This document shows positions 1 through 10,324 of a stretch of 64,000 nucleotides of DNA, piece by piece. The notes below the pieces were generated by a model. The model did not search any database and was not told where the DNA came from. It saw nothing but the letters and a program-made list of their open reading frames with translations. A program made the translations under genes and the position numbers. Numbering within the stretch: position 1 is the stretch's first letter; each line of letters starts with the position of its first letter. Source of the DNA: Rhizophagus irregularis. Its lineage: Eukaryota; Glomeromycota; Glomeromycetes; Glomerales; Glomeraceae. The DNA lies in NCBI RefSeq assembly GCF_026210795.1, contig NC_089436.1, positions 1,240,001 through 1,304,000 on the forward strand. The letters are read 5' to 3'.

Positions 1-389
1 ATGTTGAACATATTTGAAAAGTTCGTCAGCATTTCTATATTCAGCAGGATGTGATGGAAGTATTTTTTAAGGAATAATGCTGAGAAGCTTTGATTGGATT
101 AAAGGATATTTATATAATACTAGTTCAGTGGCTTTATTTTATTTTATTCTAAAGAGTGGTAAATCATGCCTAATACAATTATAGTTATATGAATGAACAA
201 AGTGAACTATCTGGTATCAAGAACTAGATTTTCATCCCAATATGAGGACCTCACCCTTAGCACTATTTTAACAGTAAAACTACGCTACTGATAATAGTTC
301 AGTGGCTTGAATGAAATTAGCTTAACGAATGGCGCAGCAAAATATAACGTGATTGTAGATCATCAATCACATGGTTTATTACAAGTCCA
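1..389. other. gene-free AT-rich stretch at the window edge
   Basis: No open frame or recognised repeat can be supported here. A short phrase (atagttcagtggctt) occurs twice, near 120-135 and 292-309, with little else. The homology to the right-hand copy of the inverted duplication begins only at about 390. Confidence 0.4.
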
Positions 390-451
390 ACACTAATGGG
401 CTGAGAATTTTTATTTTGGTTATAAAAATTTTGTCAATAATTTCTTTGCAG

Positions 452-557
452 ATTGTTTTAGCATAACTAAAGATTTGACATCATGTTGCATGCTCATTAT
501 AAGATATGAAATGAGAATTTATCTTGGGGAGTCCCGTATTGTAGATATCATGCATTA
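452..557 (+). pseudogene. decayed kinase-like gene fragment (start of exon 2)
   Basis: A splice-acceptor-like tttctttgcag precedes sequence that translates with interruptions into a worn form of the exon-2 start of the kinase-like gene at 3377 (the segment reading DYFGMTKDPTSCYMFVMRYY). Indels have destroyed the frame and nothing downstream of the YLDES region survives. The same relic lies at 57590-57695 on the other strand, so it was already dead when the module was duplicated. The module therefore once held two kinase genes in tandem. Confidence 0.6.
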
Positions 558-1280
558 ATTGTTCAACTATAAAAACTATTAAGCTTGGAAATTTAATTTG
601 AGTTTAATTTGGCTCATATAAATTTATAATAACATTATTTACAAAAGTACCATTGATGCATACTGTAAATGATAATGAATTTGTTTTTTGGAAGGTTGGC
701 GTAACGGAAAATATTTCATGCAATAATTACAAATTTAAATATAATTTTTAATTTCTCTGATATTTCATTCCTTTTTAGTGGAATAGAAGTTCCTATTGGA
801 ATTCTCATATATTTATATTTCCAACAATACAGTCAGTGAAATGATATCGAGATAGTACTAAATCAAGAATATCTAAAGAAATTAAAATAAATAAGATAAT
901 CCGTTACGTTTTCGTATACATATTATTAATAATACGAGTTATCACTTTATCAATTTATCGAACCACAACAACCTTCATTCCGTAAAGACAAGATAAATTT
1001 CAGCACAAGATTCTTTTGCAAGTAAATATTTATGAATGAATTTTCGTCAGATTATTCGGCAATTATGATGACTTTTGCCGAATTATATGTAAAAGGGAAT
1101 ACAGCAATATTAAACCTATATAGTCACATTAGTAAACGGGAGGATTATCATCATAGAGTTAAAAAGTATTTAACCTTAATTAATTTATATCAAATAATAA
1201 CTTTATCTTATTGTAAGTAGAAACGATGATTCGGGATGATTCGGAATGCATTGCACGTTCCTTGGCGTTCACGGATTTAG

Positions 1281-1354
1281 CTCACTTGATGATCGGAGTG
1301 TCGATCATTTTGGCGTTAATTTTGGCCAAAATGATCGAAATTCGATCAAGTGAG
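1281..1354. repeat. 74-bp imperfect palindrome, absent from the sister arm
   Basis: The stretch starts ctcacttgat and ends atcaagtgag, with inner arms tcgatcattttgg / ccaaaatgatcga, so it can fold almost completely. The homologous place in the right arm (about 56855-56880) is shorter and lacks the palindrome. It could be a tiny foldback insertion or a decayed MITE. Confidence 0.55.
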
Positions 1355-1816
1355 TCGTGTAGATCATTCCTTTTTTGATAATTCCAGGCGGCATTACGAA
1401 ATTTTGGCCCTGAAAAGATACATAGAGCTAATAGTGTATGCGTGGGTCCCGATATCAAATATTTGGAATATTACCAAATTTCGGTATGCTTAAGCAGGAT
1501 AACAAATTATTTTTTTTTTCCTCGAAAGCGGATACTCTAAATCTTGTGGATACAAAATCAAATTACGTGCAACATATACTATAAAACACATGTTTCTTAA
1601 CTATGCAGATAATAAATTGGCATTTGTGTACAGCATTAATAATTTTAGCTTGATTCGTCTGTAATCCCCTGTCGCACTAAGTGTCACCCATGATCACCTC
1701 ATACTAATTTTTAAAAATTGCGAGTGATTAGCTGAGTTTGTAAATGACCGGGAATCTTCGTTTACTTATTTCCCGGGCCCCATATAGATAGCCGGGAAAT
1801 TACTACTTTTAGTTTA

Positions 1817-2027
1817 CAGCTGATTTCATAATGTACGGGACACTTAACAAATTTTAAAGAACTCGGAAGTATTCGGTAAAGCTTGATATATAAAATAAAA
1901 ATTATACGCTAATTTTGGAGTACTATTCCGAGAATGGTGGTATAATTTTATCCTATTGTGAGCTTTACCGAATATTTCCGAGTTCTTTAAAATTTGCTAA
2001 GTGTCCCGTACATTATGAAATCAGCCG
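1817..2027. mobile_element. 211-bp MITE, Tc1/mariner-like (TA target)
   Basis: Terminal inverted repeats of about 65 bp begin CAGCTGATTTCATAATGTAC on the left and CGGCTGATTTCATAATGTAC when the right end is reverse-complemented. TA dinucleotides flank both ends (1815-1816, 2028-2029). The sister arm has the uninterrupted site near 56445-56452, so insertion came after the duplication. There is no coding capacity; TA duplication with long TIRs fits a non-autonomous Tc1/mariner element. Confidence 0.8.
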
Positions 2028-2159
2028 TAAAATAGTTAATGAGTGACACGCTCCAGGGGATTACCCATTTTTTTCATGGGAAGGGGGAAAAACCCTATTA
2101 TTCCCCCATGAAATAAATAATACTAATATTTAAGTTTATTATGTATCTAATAAAATTCT

Positions 2160-3376
2160 TTTTCTGGAATTTCCCGAAACCTTTATAAATTAAATTAAGG
2201 TTGTTCATAGAACACAGAAAAATACGACATATAAGGTTTACGCAATTCACTGATAACAATTAATGCTCCGAAGTATTATCCTTAAGTAAAATTCAATAAT
2301 ATAATTTTGACATACTTTATTTTTTCACCTTTTTGATAAAAACACAAAAAACAGCCACGTAAAATTCCCAAAAATTCGAAACATTAATTTTAACTCAATT
2401 GTGTTATGTAAACAAAAAAAAATAAATAAATAAATAAATAATAAATAATTGCCTTTCGTGCTAGCTTGTAATGTAACAGTTGAAAAATCAAAAGAAAAAA
2501 TTATAATTTCGTATCTCGCTTATCGCTATTTCCGAGACGCGTGTAATAAATTTTTAAAATTTTGTGCTGCGATAAATTTACACGACATCTTAGATACAAT
2601 ATTCTTTTTTTTCTCGCTGCTCATGTAATGTGATGCGAATTTCTGTGAAACTTCAAGATATCAAGATGGCGATGATTATCAAAAAAAAAAAATAGATTGA
2701 TATAATAAATTAAAAACGTTTCGAATTTTAAGTGCTTTTGCTACCTAAAAAATGGTAAACATAAAGTATTAAATAAACAATAAAGAACAAGAATTAATCA
2801 TAAGCTAAATAATTTTAGTTACGTATTTTCGGAAAATCTTTTATTTTTGACAACTGAAATAGTCGAATTTGGAAATCTTTGGAAATTGATTAATCATTAA
2901 TTGCGTTATTGTTTAAAAAACCTTGTTCATTCAATATTCACATGTAAAAATGCGATCAAAATGCGATTACCTCGTGGCATTCTTGACGTTAAAAAAATGT
3001 TGCTATTTCACATGGTTTCATGGGCATTATTCCTAAAGATAGTTTTTTCGTAGTTAAAGTAGTTAATGTAAAATATTTTCAGAGGCAATTACGTAATTTC
3101 GCATTTATACATTATGTATTAAGATTATCCCAATTACAGGTTTCAGAAATTTCGCCAGAACTCATGCACTTATATGTCATGCAAGAAGCAAATCTCGTTG
3201 CAATGTTACACCTTTAAAGATTTTTTTTATTATTATTACATACACCCTTTAGATTTATTTGTCATAATTATAGAAATCTTATTTAAACTGCGATAAAAAA
3301 CAATATGAAATACAGACTTATTGTACTCAAATAAACTAATCAAACTTTTTTTTTTCTGCTAACATATCTAATATAA
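2160..3376 (+). repeat. shared 5' flank of the module, copy 1
   Basis: This roughly 1.2-kb block upstream of the kinase-like gene recurs as reverse complement at 55053-56330 and about 47640-48900, and directly at about 23610-24425. It carries the run of aataaataaataa, the 'cctttcgtgctagc' phrase and the 'ttcatgggcattattcctaaagatag' phrase. A 65-codon frame at 3020-3217 lies in it, but it is broken in the other copies, so I do not call a gene. It presumably contains the promoter of whichever gene the module carries. Confidence 0.7.
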
Positions 3377-4884
3377 ATGCTTTATGATAGAATGTCGCGG
3401 CTTCCAGAGCCCCCCTTTTATTATTTTTTTTTCGGAGAAAAAAAAATAATAAAAGCAAATTTTCCAAAAAAGCAAATAAAAGAAAAAGCAAATAAGCTGG
3501 AGGTCGTGCGTTTGTCAGACCCGGCCTCCGGGTCTCGGGATTTCGCTATAAATAGTGCAAATAATAAAGCTCTATCATATGGGAATTGTCCAGATTGTAG
3601 AAGTCAACGAACTTCCGCTGCATGGTGTAAAATTTGCGATATTTCAAATTTGAAAGGAAAATTTTATAGTTGGACCAGCGGAAACTCTATGATAGATGAA
3701 TTCATTCAGTATACTCAATTAAATGCAAATGACAGTACGGACTACCTTGAGTGGATTGATTTTAATCAATTCGATTTAGTTGAGAATACTAATAAACGAG
3801 GTGCTTCTAGCTCAATTTATTCTGCAATATGGATGGAAGGCCCAAGTTGGAATCTGGACGAAGAAGCTGAAGTATGGACTCGTAATGGTCCAATTAAAGT
3901 CATCCTAAAGCGATTAGATAATTCCCAGAACATAAATCAAGAGTTCGTAAATCAAGTAAGTATGTAAATAAAAACGCCAAATGGCTGAAAATTTTTATTA
4001 TTGGTCAAACTTAATTATAAATCTAATTGGCATAATTTGGGCTAAAAATTTGTTTAACCAAAAAGTTATATAGATATTATAAATGTTTACAAAGTGGATC
4101 ACTTGCAGATTATTTTGGCATGACTAAAGATCCGACATCGTGTTACATGTTCGTTATGAGATATTATGAAAATGGAAATTTATATTCGTATCTTGACGAA
4201 TCCATGGGAGTCCTTTGCTGGAGAGATATCGTAGATATGTTATGGGCAATATCAGCTGGTCTTAATTTTATTCATGAACGTGATCTCATTCATGGAAATT
4301 TGCACGGAGGGAATATACTAGTTGAGAACGAAATGGATTCAATAGATACTAAAATTGCAGACACGGGAATACACGGTCATGTTGACAAACAAACATCTTA
4401 TAAACAAATTTACGGAGTTATACCTTTCGTTGCTCCTGAAATATTTAATGGGTATACATTAACTAAAGAGTCTGACATATATAGCTTCGGCATGATCATG
4501 TGGATGTTATCAGCTGGTGTACGCCCTTATTGTGATAGACCTCATGATTCACAACTTATACAAGAGATTTGTTCAGGAACCAGACCGAATATAGTCAGTG
4601 GAACTCCGCCTGTTTTCGCTAGATTAATGTTACAATGTTTAGATGCTGATTCATCCAATAGACCAACAGCATCTCAACTTTACGAATGCTTAGGAAATTG
4701 GGTCACGGCAATATGCGACGATCCTGATCCATCCGAATTATCAAATCAATTTGACATTGCTGAAGAAATTAAATTTTCAAATTTAGAACAATTACATTTT
4801 AACATTTTACCATGTCATGAAAAAGCTATATACTACAGTCGACCATTAAATTTTTCGGAACCTTTTCTATATGGAAAAATGTAA
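3377..4884 (+). CDS. kinase-like protein (predicted pseudokinase), module copy 1
   Basis: Two exons, 3377-3955 and 4066-4884, join in phase through a GTAAGT...AAAAG intron (465 residues). A CPDC-x9-CKIC motif at residues 71-87 suggests a small zinc-binding lead-in, followed by a kinase fold. The glycine loop is eroded (KRGASSSIYSA, about 140-150), the VAIK-like lysine is kept (VILK, K178), the catalytic loop reads HGNLHGGN (about 269-276) with Asn for the catalytic Asp, DFG is DTG (292-294) and APE is intact (316-318). Loss of the HRD Asp usually abolishes phosphotransfer, so a scaffold or decoy role is plausible but inferred. The family resembles the expanded TKL-like kinases of Rhizophagus. 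The start is uncertain: a T-run just after the ATG differs by one base from the sister copy, and the two predicted N-termini differ. Confidence 0.8.
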
Positions 4885-6200
4885 AAAGAGATCGTTTATC
4901 GTATCGCAAATTCGTTTATCATTCATCTTTTGCATGAATACAAATACTGTCGTTAGTAAAATTACGGTAAGAGAAAATTGGCCTTTATCGAAAATACCTT
5001 TATTTCCGTTTAACGCCGGTTCGTTATACCGGAAATTCCTTTCCTTTGTTCCTCCGAATTTCGTTTTATTCGTTTATTTTTTCGTTCGTGAAATATCACA
5101 AAATCACAAACTAAAATCGTAATATTAATATTAACATTTATGGTAAATTCTCTTCGGGTGTTGTTATGTAATTAATTATGTATTCCACACAATTTTTTAA
5201 GAATTTTCAACAAAAATTAATTAAGATTAATTTGACAACTTTTCGTTCACGCCGAATAAAAATCAAAATTTAAATCTATTTTTAACTGAAAATGGAAAAG
5301 TTCCGCGTTTTACTAAAAACTATATCAATTTACTCATTTTTATCAAGAGTATCAATCTATGCTAAATTGTATGAATATACGTCAAAATAAAAACGTGGGA
5401 ATATTATCTGTGATACAATAACATAATCTGTTTATTTTATATCTTCAAAAGACAATGTTATCTTAGCCCATATTGTTATCATTGATAATATTGAATGAAC
5501 TATCTTGCTTTATTGTTTTAATAAAAATAGATTAAAGTTTCGATTATCTGTTAATCTTTACTATTTTTAAATACTTAAAAAGTTTAACGTTTTTTATATA
5601 TTCATAGTATCATAGTATCAATCAAAGTTATAATTAAGAGGTGTTCTTAATATATAATATATATTTAGCATAATATTTAATAATATCAATATGATGAATA
5701 AGATGATGAGATAATAATGCGCGTAATTTTATAGATATGATGTTAAATGATGTTAAATGATGATACAGCCGTTTGGCCTTTTTATATTTCCGTTAAGCAT
5801 ATTTTAATCATATACGTACTAAAACTTTAATGGCTACATTAAATGTGCATAATCGATAAGAATAGATTTTCATGTGTAAATAATGTAGGAGTTATCTACT
5901 TATATTATATTATTTATATTATATCTGATATTATTTATATTATATAATCATTTTGTTTATATAGTTGTTCACTACAACTAATCTTAATTTAACATTGACA
6001 GGTTATGTTAGTATATGTAGTACAAACTTCAGGGGTTATCTGATATGCATAACAAGCTAATGTCGTCTAAATTGTAGTAAAGTGTAAATTATCCAATCAT
6101 TGATCATCATACTATTGTTTTCTGTCGTTTCGTTTGTTTAAAATTCTTGTTTACAAAATAAGCGACTCCAAGCTATTTTTTTTAAAAAAAAAGAAATTCA
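4885..6200 (+). repeat. shared 3' flank of the module, copy 1
   Basis: The block contains 'tttaacgccggttcgttataccgg' and 'gggtgttgttatgtaattaattatg'. It recurs beside copies 2 (52270-53160) and 3 (61960-63200), and in part next to the unrelated unknown gene at about 24880-24925, 25855-26040, 46130-46330 and 32600-32720. I see no coding region; the 83-codon frame at 4871-5122 is not conserved. Local AT repeats (ttatattatatt) occupy 5890-5950. Confidence 0.65.
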
Positions 6201-6224
6201 TCATAACTGTTATAATATTAAGGC

Positions 6225-6905
6225 ATGATGCACAGAAGAGGAAATAGTCGGCCAAACAAAATACGAATCATTAACATGTCCTTAAACGGCATATTCGTTA
6301 AAATAATTCACTATATTTACGTACTTTGGCTAGAAAATTGTCAAATGTGCCTTACAAAGTTGTGAGAAGGCGGCTAAAGGAGCTTGGCTATAAAATTGGG
6401 ACACCAATGCTTACAGTATTTCAAAGCAAAACGTATCGAATGGTATAAAAATCATTTAATTAACCGTGAGAGAATTACGTTGAAACAGCGTTTCAGTTAT
6501 TTAGGAAAACAATTAAATATTTATATAAGGATTTTAGATCAACTGAAAATCGACAAAAAAATCTTGACATGGAGTGTATTTTTTTTTTAATGTAACAACA
6601 TGTTTGCTTCGTTTTATACAAATGACAGATGCAAAATTTTATGTTGAATTCTGTAGTAGTTTGAAGAATGATTGGGAGAAGATGGAAATTTCAATAAGAC
6701 AACAACTAGCTACGAGTCGGCTTGCAAAAAAAATTTTTCAAGAAAATGTTTGTTTCAGATCTTTTCGTCAAACATAACGTAGAAAAAGATTATATGATTA
6801 AAGGGTAGGAGAAACTTCTTAAAGAGTTTTTTGGTTAAACTCGATCAATGAGAAAACGATATCACTCATATCAGCTTAATTGAGAGAAATGGTAAAGGAT
6901 TCCTA
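6225..6905 (+). pseudogene. Tc1/mariner-type transposase relic
   Basis: Translating across frames gives a recognisable but broken Tc1-like transposase: an HTH-like start (SRPNKIRIINMSLNG), then LKELGYKIGTPML, then the catalytic-core block TAFQLFRKTIKYLYK, then TDAKFYVEFCSSLKNDW, then SRLAKKIFQENV, and a C-terminal SMRKRYH near 6848-6870. Several stops and frameshifts separate the blocks, so no functional protein is made. It abuts the 3' flank of kinase module copy 1. The same relic in mirror orientation abuts module copy 3 (61490-61880), while copy 2 lacks it. Confidence 0.75.
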
Positions 6906-7376
6906 TTAATTTATTAAATATTATATTAGTAAAAAGCTCTGTTTTAAGCTTTCGAATAATCAGAATTAATTCATTATTGACGAGTCAATTTTTTTTGTTT
7001 CACACTATCTGTATATTATTTTATAGATAAGAATTTATTTAGTTCGTTTAAGCAATGTTAATTTTTATAGGTTTAAAAGCCATTATAAACATCAAGAAAA
7101 AAAGAAACTATCTAATAATAAAAGAACTAAAACAGAATTAAAAGGAAATATCTATTAAATCTATATTTTCAAAAAGTACTAATATATCCTTATGAGATTG
7201 TCATGCACCTAAGAAATTAGAAGAGGTCCATCGGATATGAGCAGTTTGGTCCAAACGAGGATTAATTTTATAATATGGAGTGTGCTTTCTGGCGTGCGAA
7301 ATGTGCCTTGGTCAATTGTGTTGGCTTGAGCGTGATTGAGAGATCCCGGTTATCTATCGTGTGACGAGCGGTAAAT
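6906..7376. other. no feature seen
   Basis: AT-rich sequence between the transposase relic and the stop codon of the minus-strand gene at 7377. Minus-strand translation of 7200-7376 continues with stops and shows nothing recognisable. Confidence 0.4.
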
Positions 7377-8488
7377 TTAATGATAGTTGCGTTTTTTTCG
7401 TTTATTAACTCCAATTGATTTTCCCCAACGTTTGAAATGATGAAATAATTGTAATATCAATGGAGTACGCGTACGTTCTTGTCCAATGTAATTGTAAAAA
7501 TAGACGTGAGTTCTACTGGGATCAAATTGAAGATTAATAGAAATCAAGAATGTGCTTGAGTCAACGGTAAGTGTAACCGGAGAATAAATCTAATTTGTTG
7601 ACACGTTCAACTAAGTCAAAAGTAAGAGTATTTGAAGCGTTATCAATTAATAAATTAGCTAGAATGGTTGGCGTGTTTAAGTAAAATATCTCGGATTGAC
7701 GCTTGATGTTTGAGGCATAGTAGTGTATAATGTTTATCCATTTCTCAGTGAACTGCCAGTCTCTGAGTCGAAGTCCCTACAAAAAACAAGAAAAAAAGTT
7801 TAAAAAAACTTTCATTTTCAAGTTTCAATTTTTTTTTTCGAAATTTAACTGGATTCCGGTACTCATATTGGAGTTGATTTCCCTACAAAAAAAAAACAAA
7901 AAAAAGTTAAAAAATGTATTTTCTAGAAACTTACCTGTACAACACATTCAGGTCGTCTAAAAAAAAAGAAAAAAAAAGAAATTAGTAACCTTTAAAGATA
8001 TAATAAAGAAATTAAAAAACAATACACTCACCAAAATCCTGCGTCCATAAGAGCCATACTGCCTAAAAACGGAAAAACGAATTGTTATTAAAGTTCATTA
8101 AAAAAAATAATAAAATGAAAATAAAGACAAAACCTTCGTTTTTACTTGCCGATCCAAAGAGACTTCTGGCCGCCTAAAAAAAAATGAAATGTTGGTGGTG
8201 AACGTTTCATTAGAGAAATTAAAGAGAAGTTTGTTTTCCACCAAATTTCTAAGCATCTTCTGGCCATTTAAATGAAAGAAAATGAAACGTTAGTGAACAT
8301 TTCACAAAAAGAATTAAAATAAAGAAAAGAAAAAACTAAAATTTCCTTACCAAAATCCCATATTTGAAAGAACCACCTGAAAAAAAAAGAGAACGAACTA
8401 TTAGCTGTTTGTAACAATTAAAGAAAAAAAACTGAAAAACTTACCAAGATTTTGCGTCCCAGATTGAAAGAGAGAATGAAAGAACTGC
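7377..8488 (-). CDS. micro-exon repeat gene, unknown product (5' end not found)
   Basis: Read on the minus strand, short blocks lie between acceptor-like poly-T...TAG/CAG and donor-like GTAAGT/GTGAGT/GCAAGT signals: 8445-8488 (44 nt), 8351-8376 (26), 8242-8265 (24, acceptor spoiled), 8150-8173 (24, GC donor), 8032-8062 (31), 7935-7956 (22), and about 7850-7882. A long last exon runs from 7776 to a TAA at 7377-7379. The blocks are of two repeated types, one ending ...GGGATTTTG or GGACGCAGGATTTTG and one starting CGGCCAGAAG or CGACCTGAATG, so the exon-intron unit has been tandemly duplicated. The last exon reads GLRLRDWQFTEKW onward, then ends in a basic KRKKRNYH; one frameshift near 7570 interrupts it. 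One block reads YGSYGRRIL. The layout recalls the SP7-like effector family of Rhizophagus, whose short repeats sit on separate small exons, but I cannot align them. No start codon or signal peptide exon was found upstream. Confidence 0.45.
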
Positions 8489-8518
8489 CTAAAAAATATA
8501 AAATATTCAGATTTTTAA

Positions 8519-8597
8519 AAGAAAGACGAAGGCGAAGGAAAGGGAAAAGGGAAAGGAAAGAGGAAGCGAAAAGGAAAGGGGAACGAGAGAAAAAAGT
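8519..8597. other. polypurine tract (polypyrimidine on minus strand)
   Basis: Almost pure G/A on the plus strand, 5' of the micro-exon gene on its own strand. Pyrimidine-rich tracts on the coding strand are common just upstream of fungal genes, so this may belong to its promoter; that is inference. Confidence 0.4.
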
Positions 8598-8786
8598 TTT
8601 TTTAAAAAAAGATCAGATAATAGATAGGATTATCTGTATCTGGTATGTGTAACAAAAAAATAATAATACACAAACAGAATATTACTAATTGAGATTGAAT
8701 AATTTTAATTTTGGCTGAATATAGGCCAAATTGCTAAAAGGTCGAATATTCTTATTTTGACTAGTAGGGTAAAGAAAGGGAAGAAA

Positions 8787-9018
8787 AGGACCCAGAAATA
8801 TATATATAGGGGTCAGGTGATGAAAAAATTTTTTACTATGAGCTGTACGCATTTTTTCAGGGCCGGAATTATGATAATGTCAGTCGGTTACTATAATAGG
8901 AAATAATATTCTGACTGGAATTATCAAAAATTATCTAAAAAAGGAAAGATTTTCATGATTTTTTAGTTCAAAATACGCAAACTCAAACCTGACCCTTTTA
9001 TATATATTTCTGGGTCCT
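8787..9018. mobile_element. 232-bp hAT-like MITE
   Basis: Termini AGGACCCAGAAATATATATA and its inverted counterpart ...TATATATTTCTGGGTCCT enclose the element. A perfect 8-bp target duplication, ggaagaaa, lies at 8779-8786 and 9019-9026. An 8-bp duplication is the hAT hallmark. It has no coding capacity. Confidence 0.85.
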
Positions 9019-9276
9019 GGAAGAAAGGGAGACAGAAAAAAAAGTAAAAGGAAGAAGGAAGATGAAAAAAAAGAAGAATTGAATTAAAGTTTCTTTGACT
9101 TCATGCATTTAAAGCTTAAAATTCGCATATCAAAAAATCACGTGATTTGTGGCGTAGTTTGATTTGGAGATTTACTCAAGCATATCCTACAAAAATGGCA
9201 TTCAAAACAATTTGCACACACTTTCAAATGTAACACAATTGTAAAGTGATCACGTGTTAGTGTATATAGAATAGGA

Positions 9277-10015
9277 GCATCCTTATCCTGGGCCACGGTC
9301 CAGATGCTTATCCTGGACCAGCAAATCTAATTGGATGAGATTGTTTTGTGTAACATTTGTCTTGGAAAAAAAAACAATTCGCGTTTTTTTTAAAAAAAAA
9401 GTTACGAAATGCCTTTTTTTAAAGCATTTAATACTACCGTTTTAAAGTAATATGTTATTTAAAATTTGTATTTTGGTATGCATTTTATTAAACTTTATTA
9501 ATAAATAAGTAAAATTGCATATATAACTTTATAAAAAAGGTCTTTACATTATTTTTTACTGTAATTTTATTATTAAAATTATTTTAACGTTAATATCAAA
9601 ACAAAAGTACAAAGTAATAGTATTATATTAGCTTTAAAAGTTTTGTTATAAATGTGTAATTTACAACCTTTTTTGAACAACTTTGCTTAACCCCAAAACT
9701 TAAAAAAAAAACACTTGATTTCCAGAATAATATCAATATATCATAAAACTCTTCAAAAAGAAAATAAAAAACATTTAGTATTATCATAAAACTACAATAA
9801 ATACAATTAAAATTAAAATATACAAACTGAAATGAAATATGAAATACTAAGTACCAACATACCACAAAAAAGAATAGAGAAAGAGTGAAAGATAGAAAGA
9901 GTAAGAGATAAAATAAATTATGCCGGAGTTATGTAATAAAAGGGCTGATTAGCCAATCAAAAGTTGACTGGTCCAGAATAAGCATCTGGACCGGTGGATC
10001 AGGTTAAGGATGGCC
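9277..10015. mobile_element. 739-bp Mutator-like (MULE) non-autonomous element
   Basis: Imperfect terminal inverted repeats of about 60 bp share the core ggtccagatgcttat followed by ctggacca. A perfect 11-bp target duplication, atagaatagga, flanks the element (9266-9276 and 10016-10026). Long TIRs with 9-11-bp duplications fit Mutator-like elements. The inside is AT-rich; an 80-codon minus frame (9623-9865) has low complexity and no recognisable transposase. Confidence 0.85.
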
Positions 10016-10324
10016 ATAGAATAGGATTAACATTTATTCATACATATACATGTGATAAAGCAATGGGATCTCTTCGAGAAGACATTAATCGAACTCAAAG
10101 AGGATATTATACCACAAAAATCTATCAACTCAAACACATCATCAAACCCAGATTTGCCCCTTGAATTACGACAGATGAATAATCACGTGATTCTTTTATA
10201 TCAAGTGAAACAGTTCTTAAATTTGAAACATATCAAAATCCGTTTTAAATTAAATTTCACACCCACATTAACAACTATACACAACATTCCACAATATATA
10301 TGAGACACCTATTACGAAGGATGG

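Larger units (their letters stand above)
390..6047 (+). repeat. left arm of large inverted duplication (kinase module copy 1)
   Basis: Read as reverse complement, 52258-57752 follows this segment from end to end: the same kinase relic at the outer end, the same 5' flank, the same two-exon kinase-like gene and the same 3' flank. Differences are mostly substitutions, short indels and a few whole-element insertions. The arms are 5.5-5.7 kb each and about 46 kb apart. Arm ends were placed by eye where similarity fades. Confidence 0.85.

Noticed and set aside
1032-1220. 62-codon plus-strand frame
   Set aside because: The right arm of the inverted duplication has stops and indels at the same place (56945-57120), and no motif is present.
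3020-3217. 65-codon frame, repeated almost unchanged on the minus strand at 55237-55434
   Set aside because: It lies in the duplicated 5' flank. In the other flank copies (about 24070-24300 and 48290-48330) it is broken or shifted, so the agreement reflects recent duplication, not coding constraint.
8452-8652. 66-codon Lys/Arg/Glu-rich plus-strand frame
   Set aside because: It is a reading of the polypurine tract and overlaps a minus-strand exon with good splice signals.
9623-9865. 80-codon minus-strand frame inside the MULE-like element
   Set aside because: Low-complexity Phe/Tyr/Ile-rich translation with no transposase motif.
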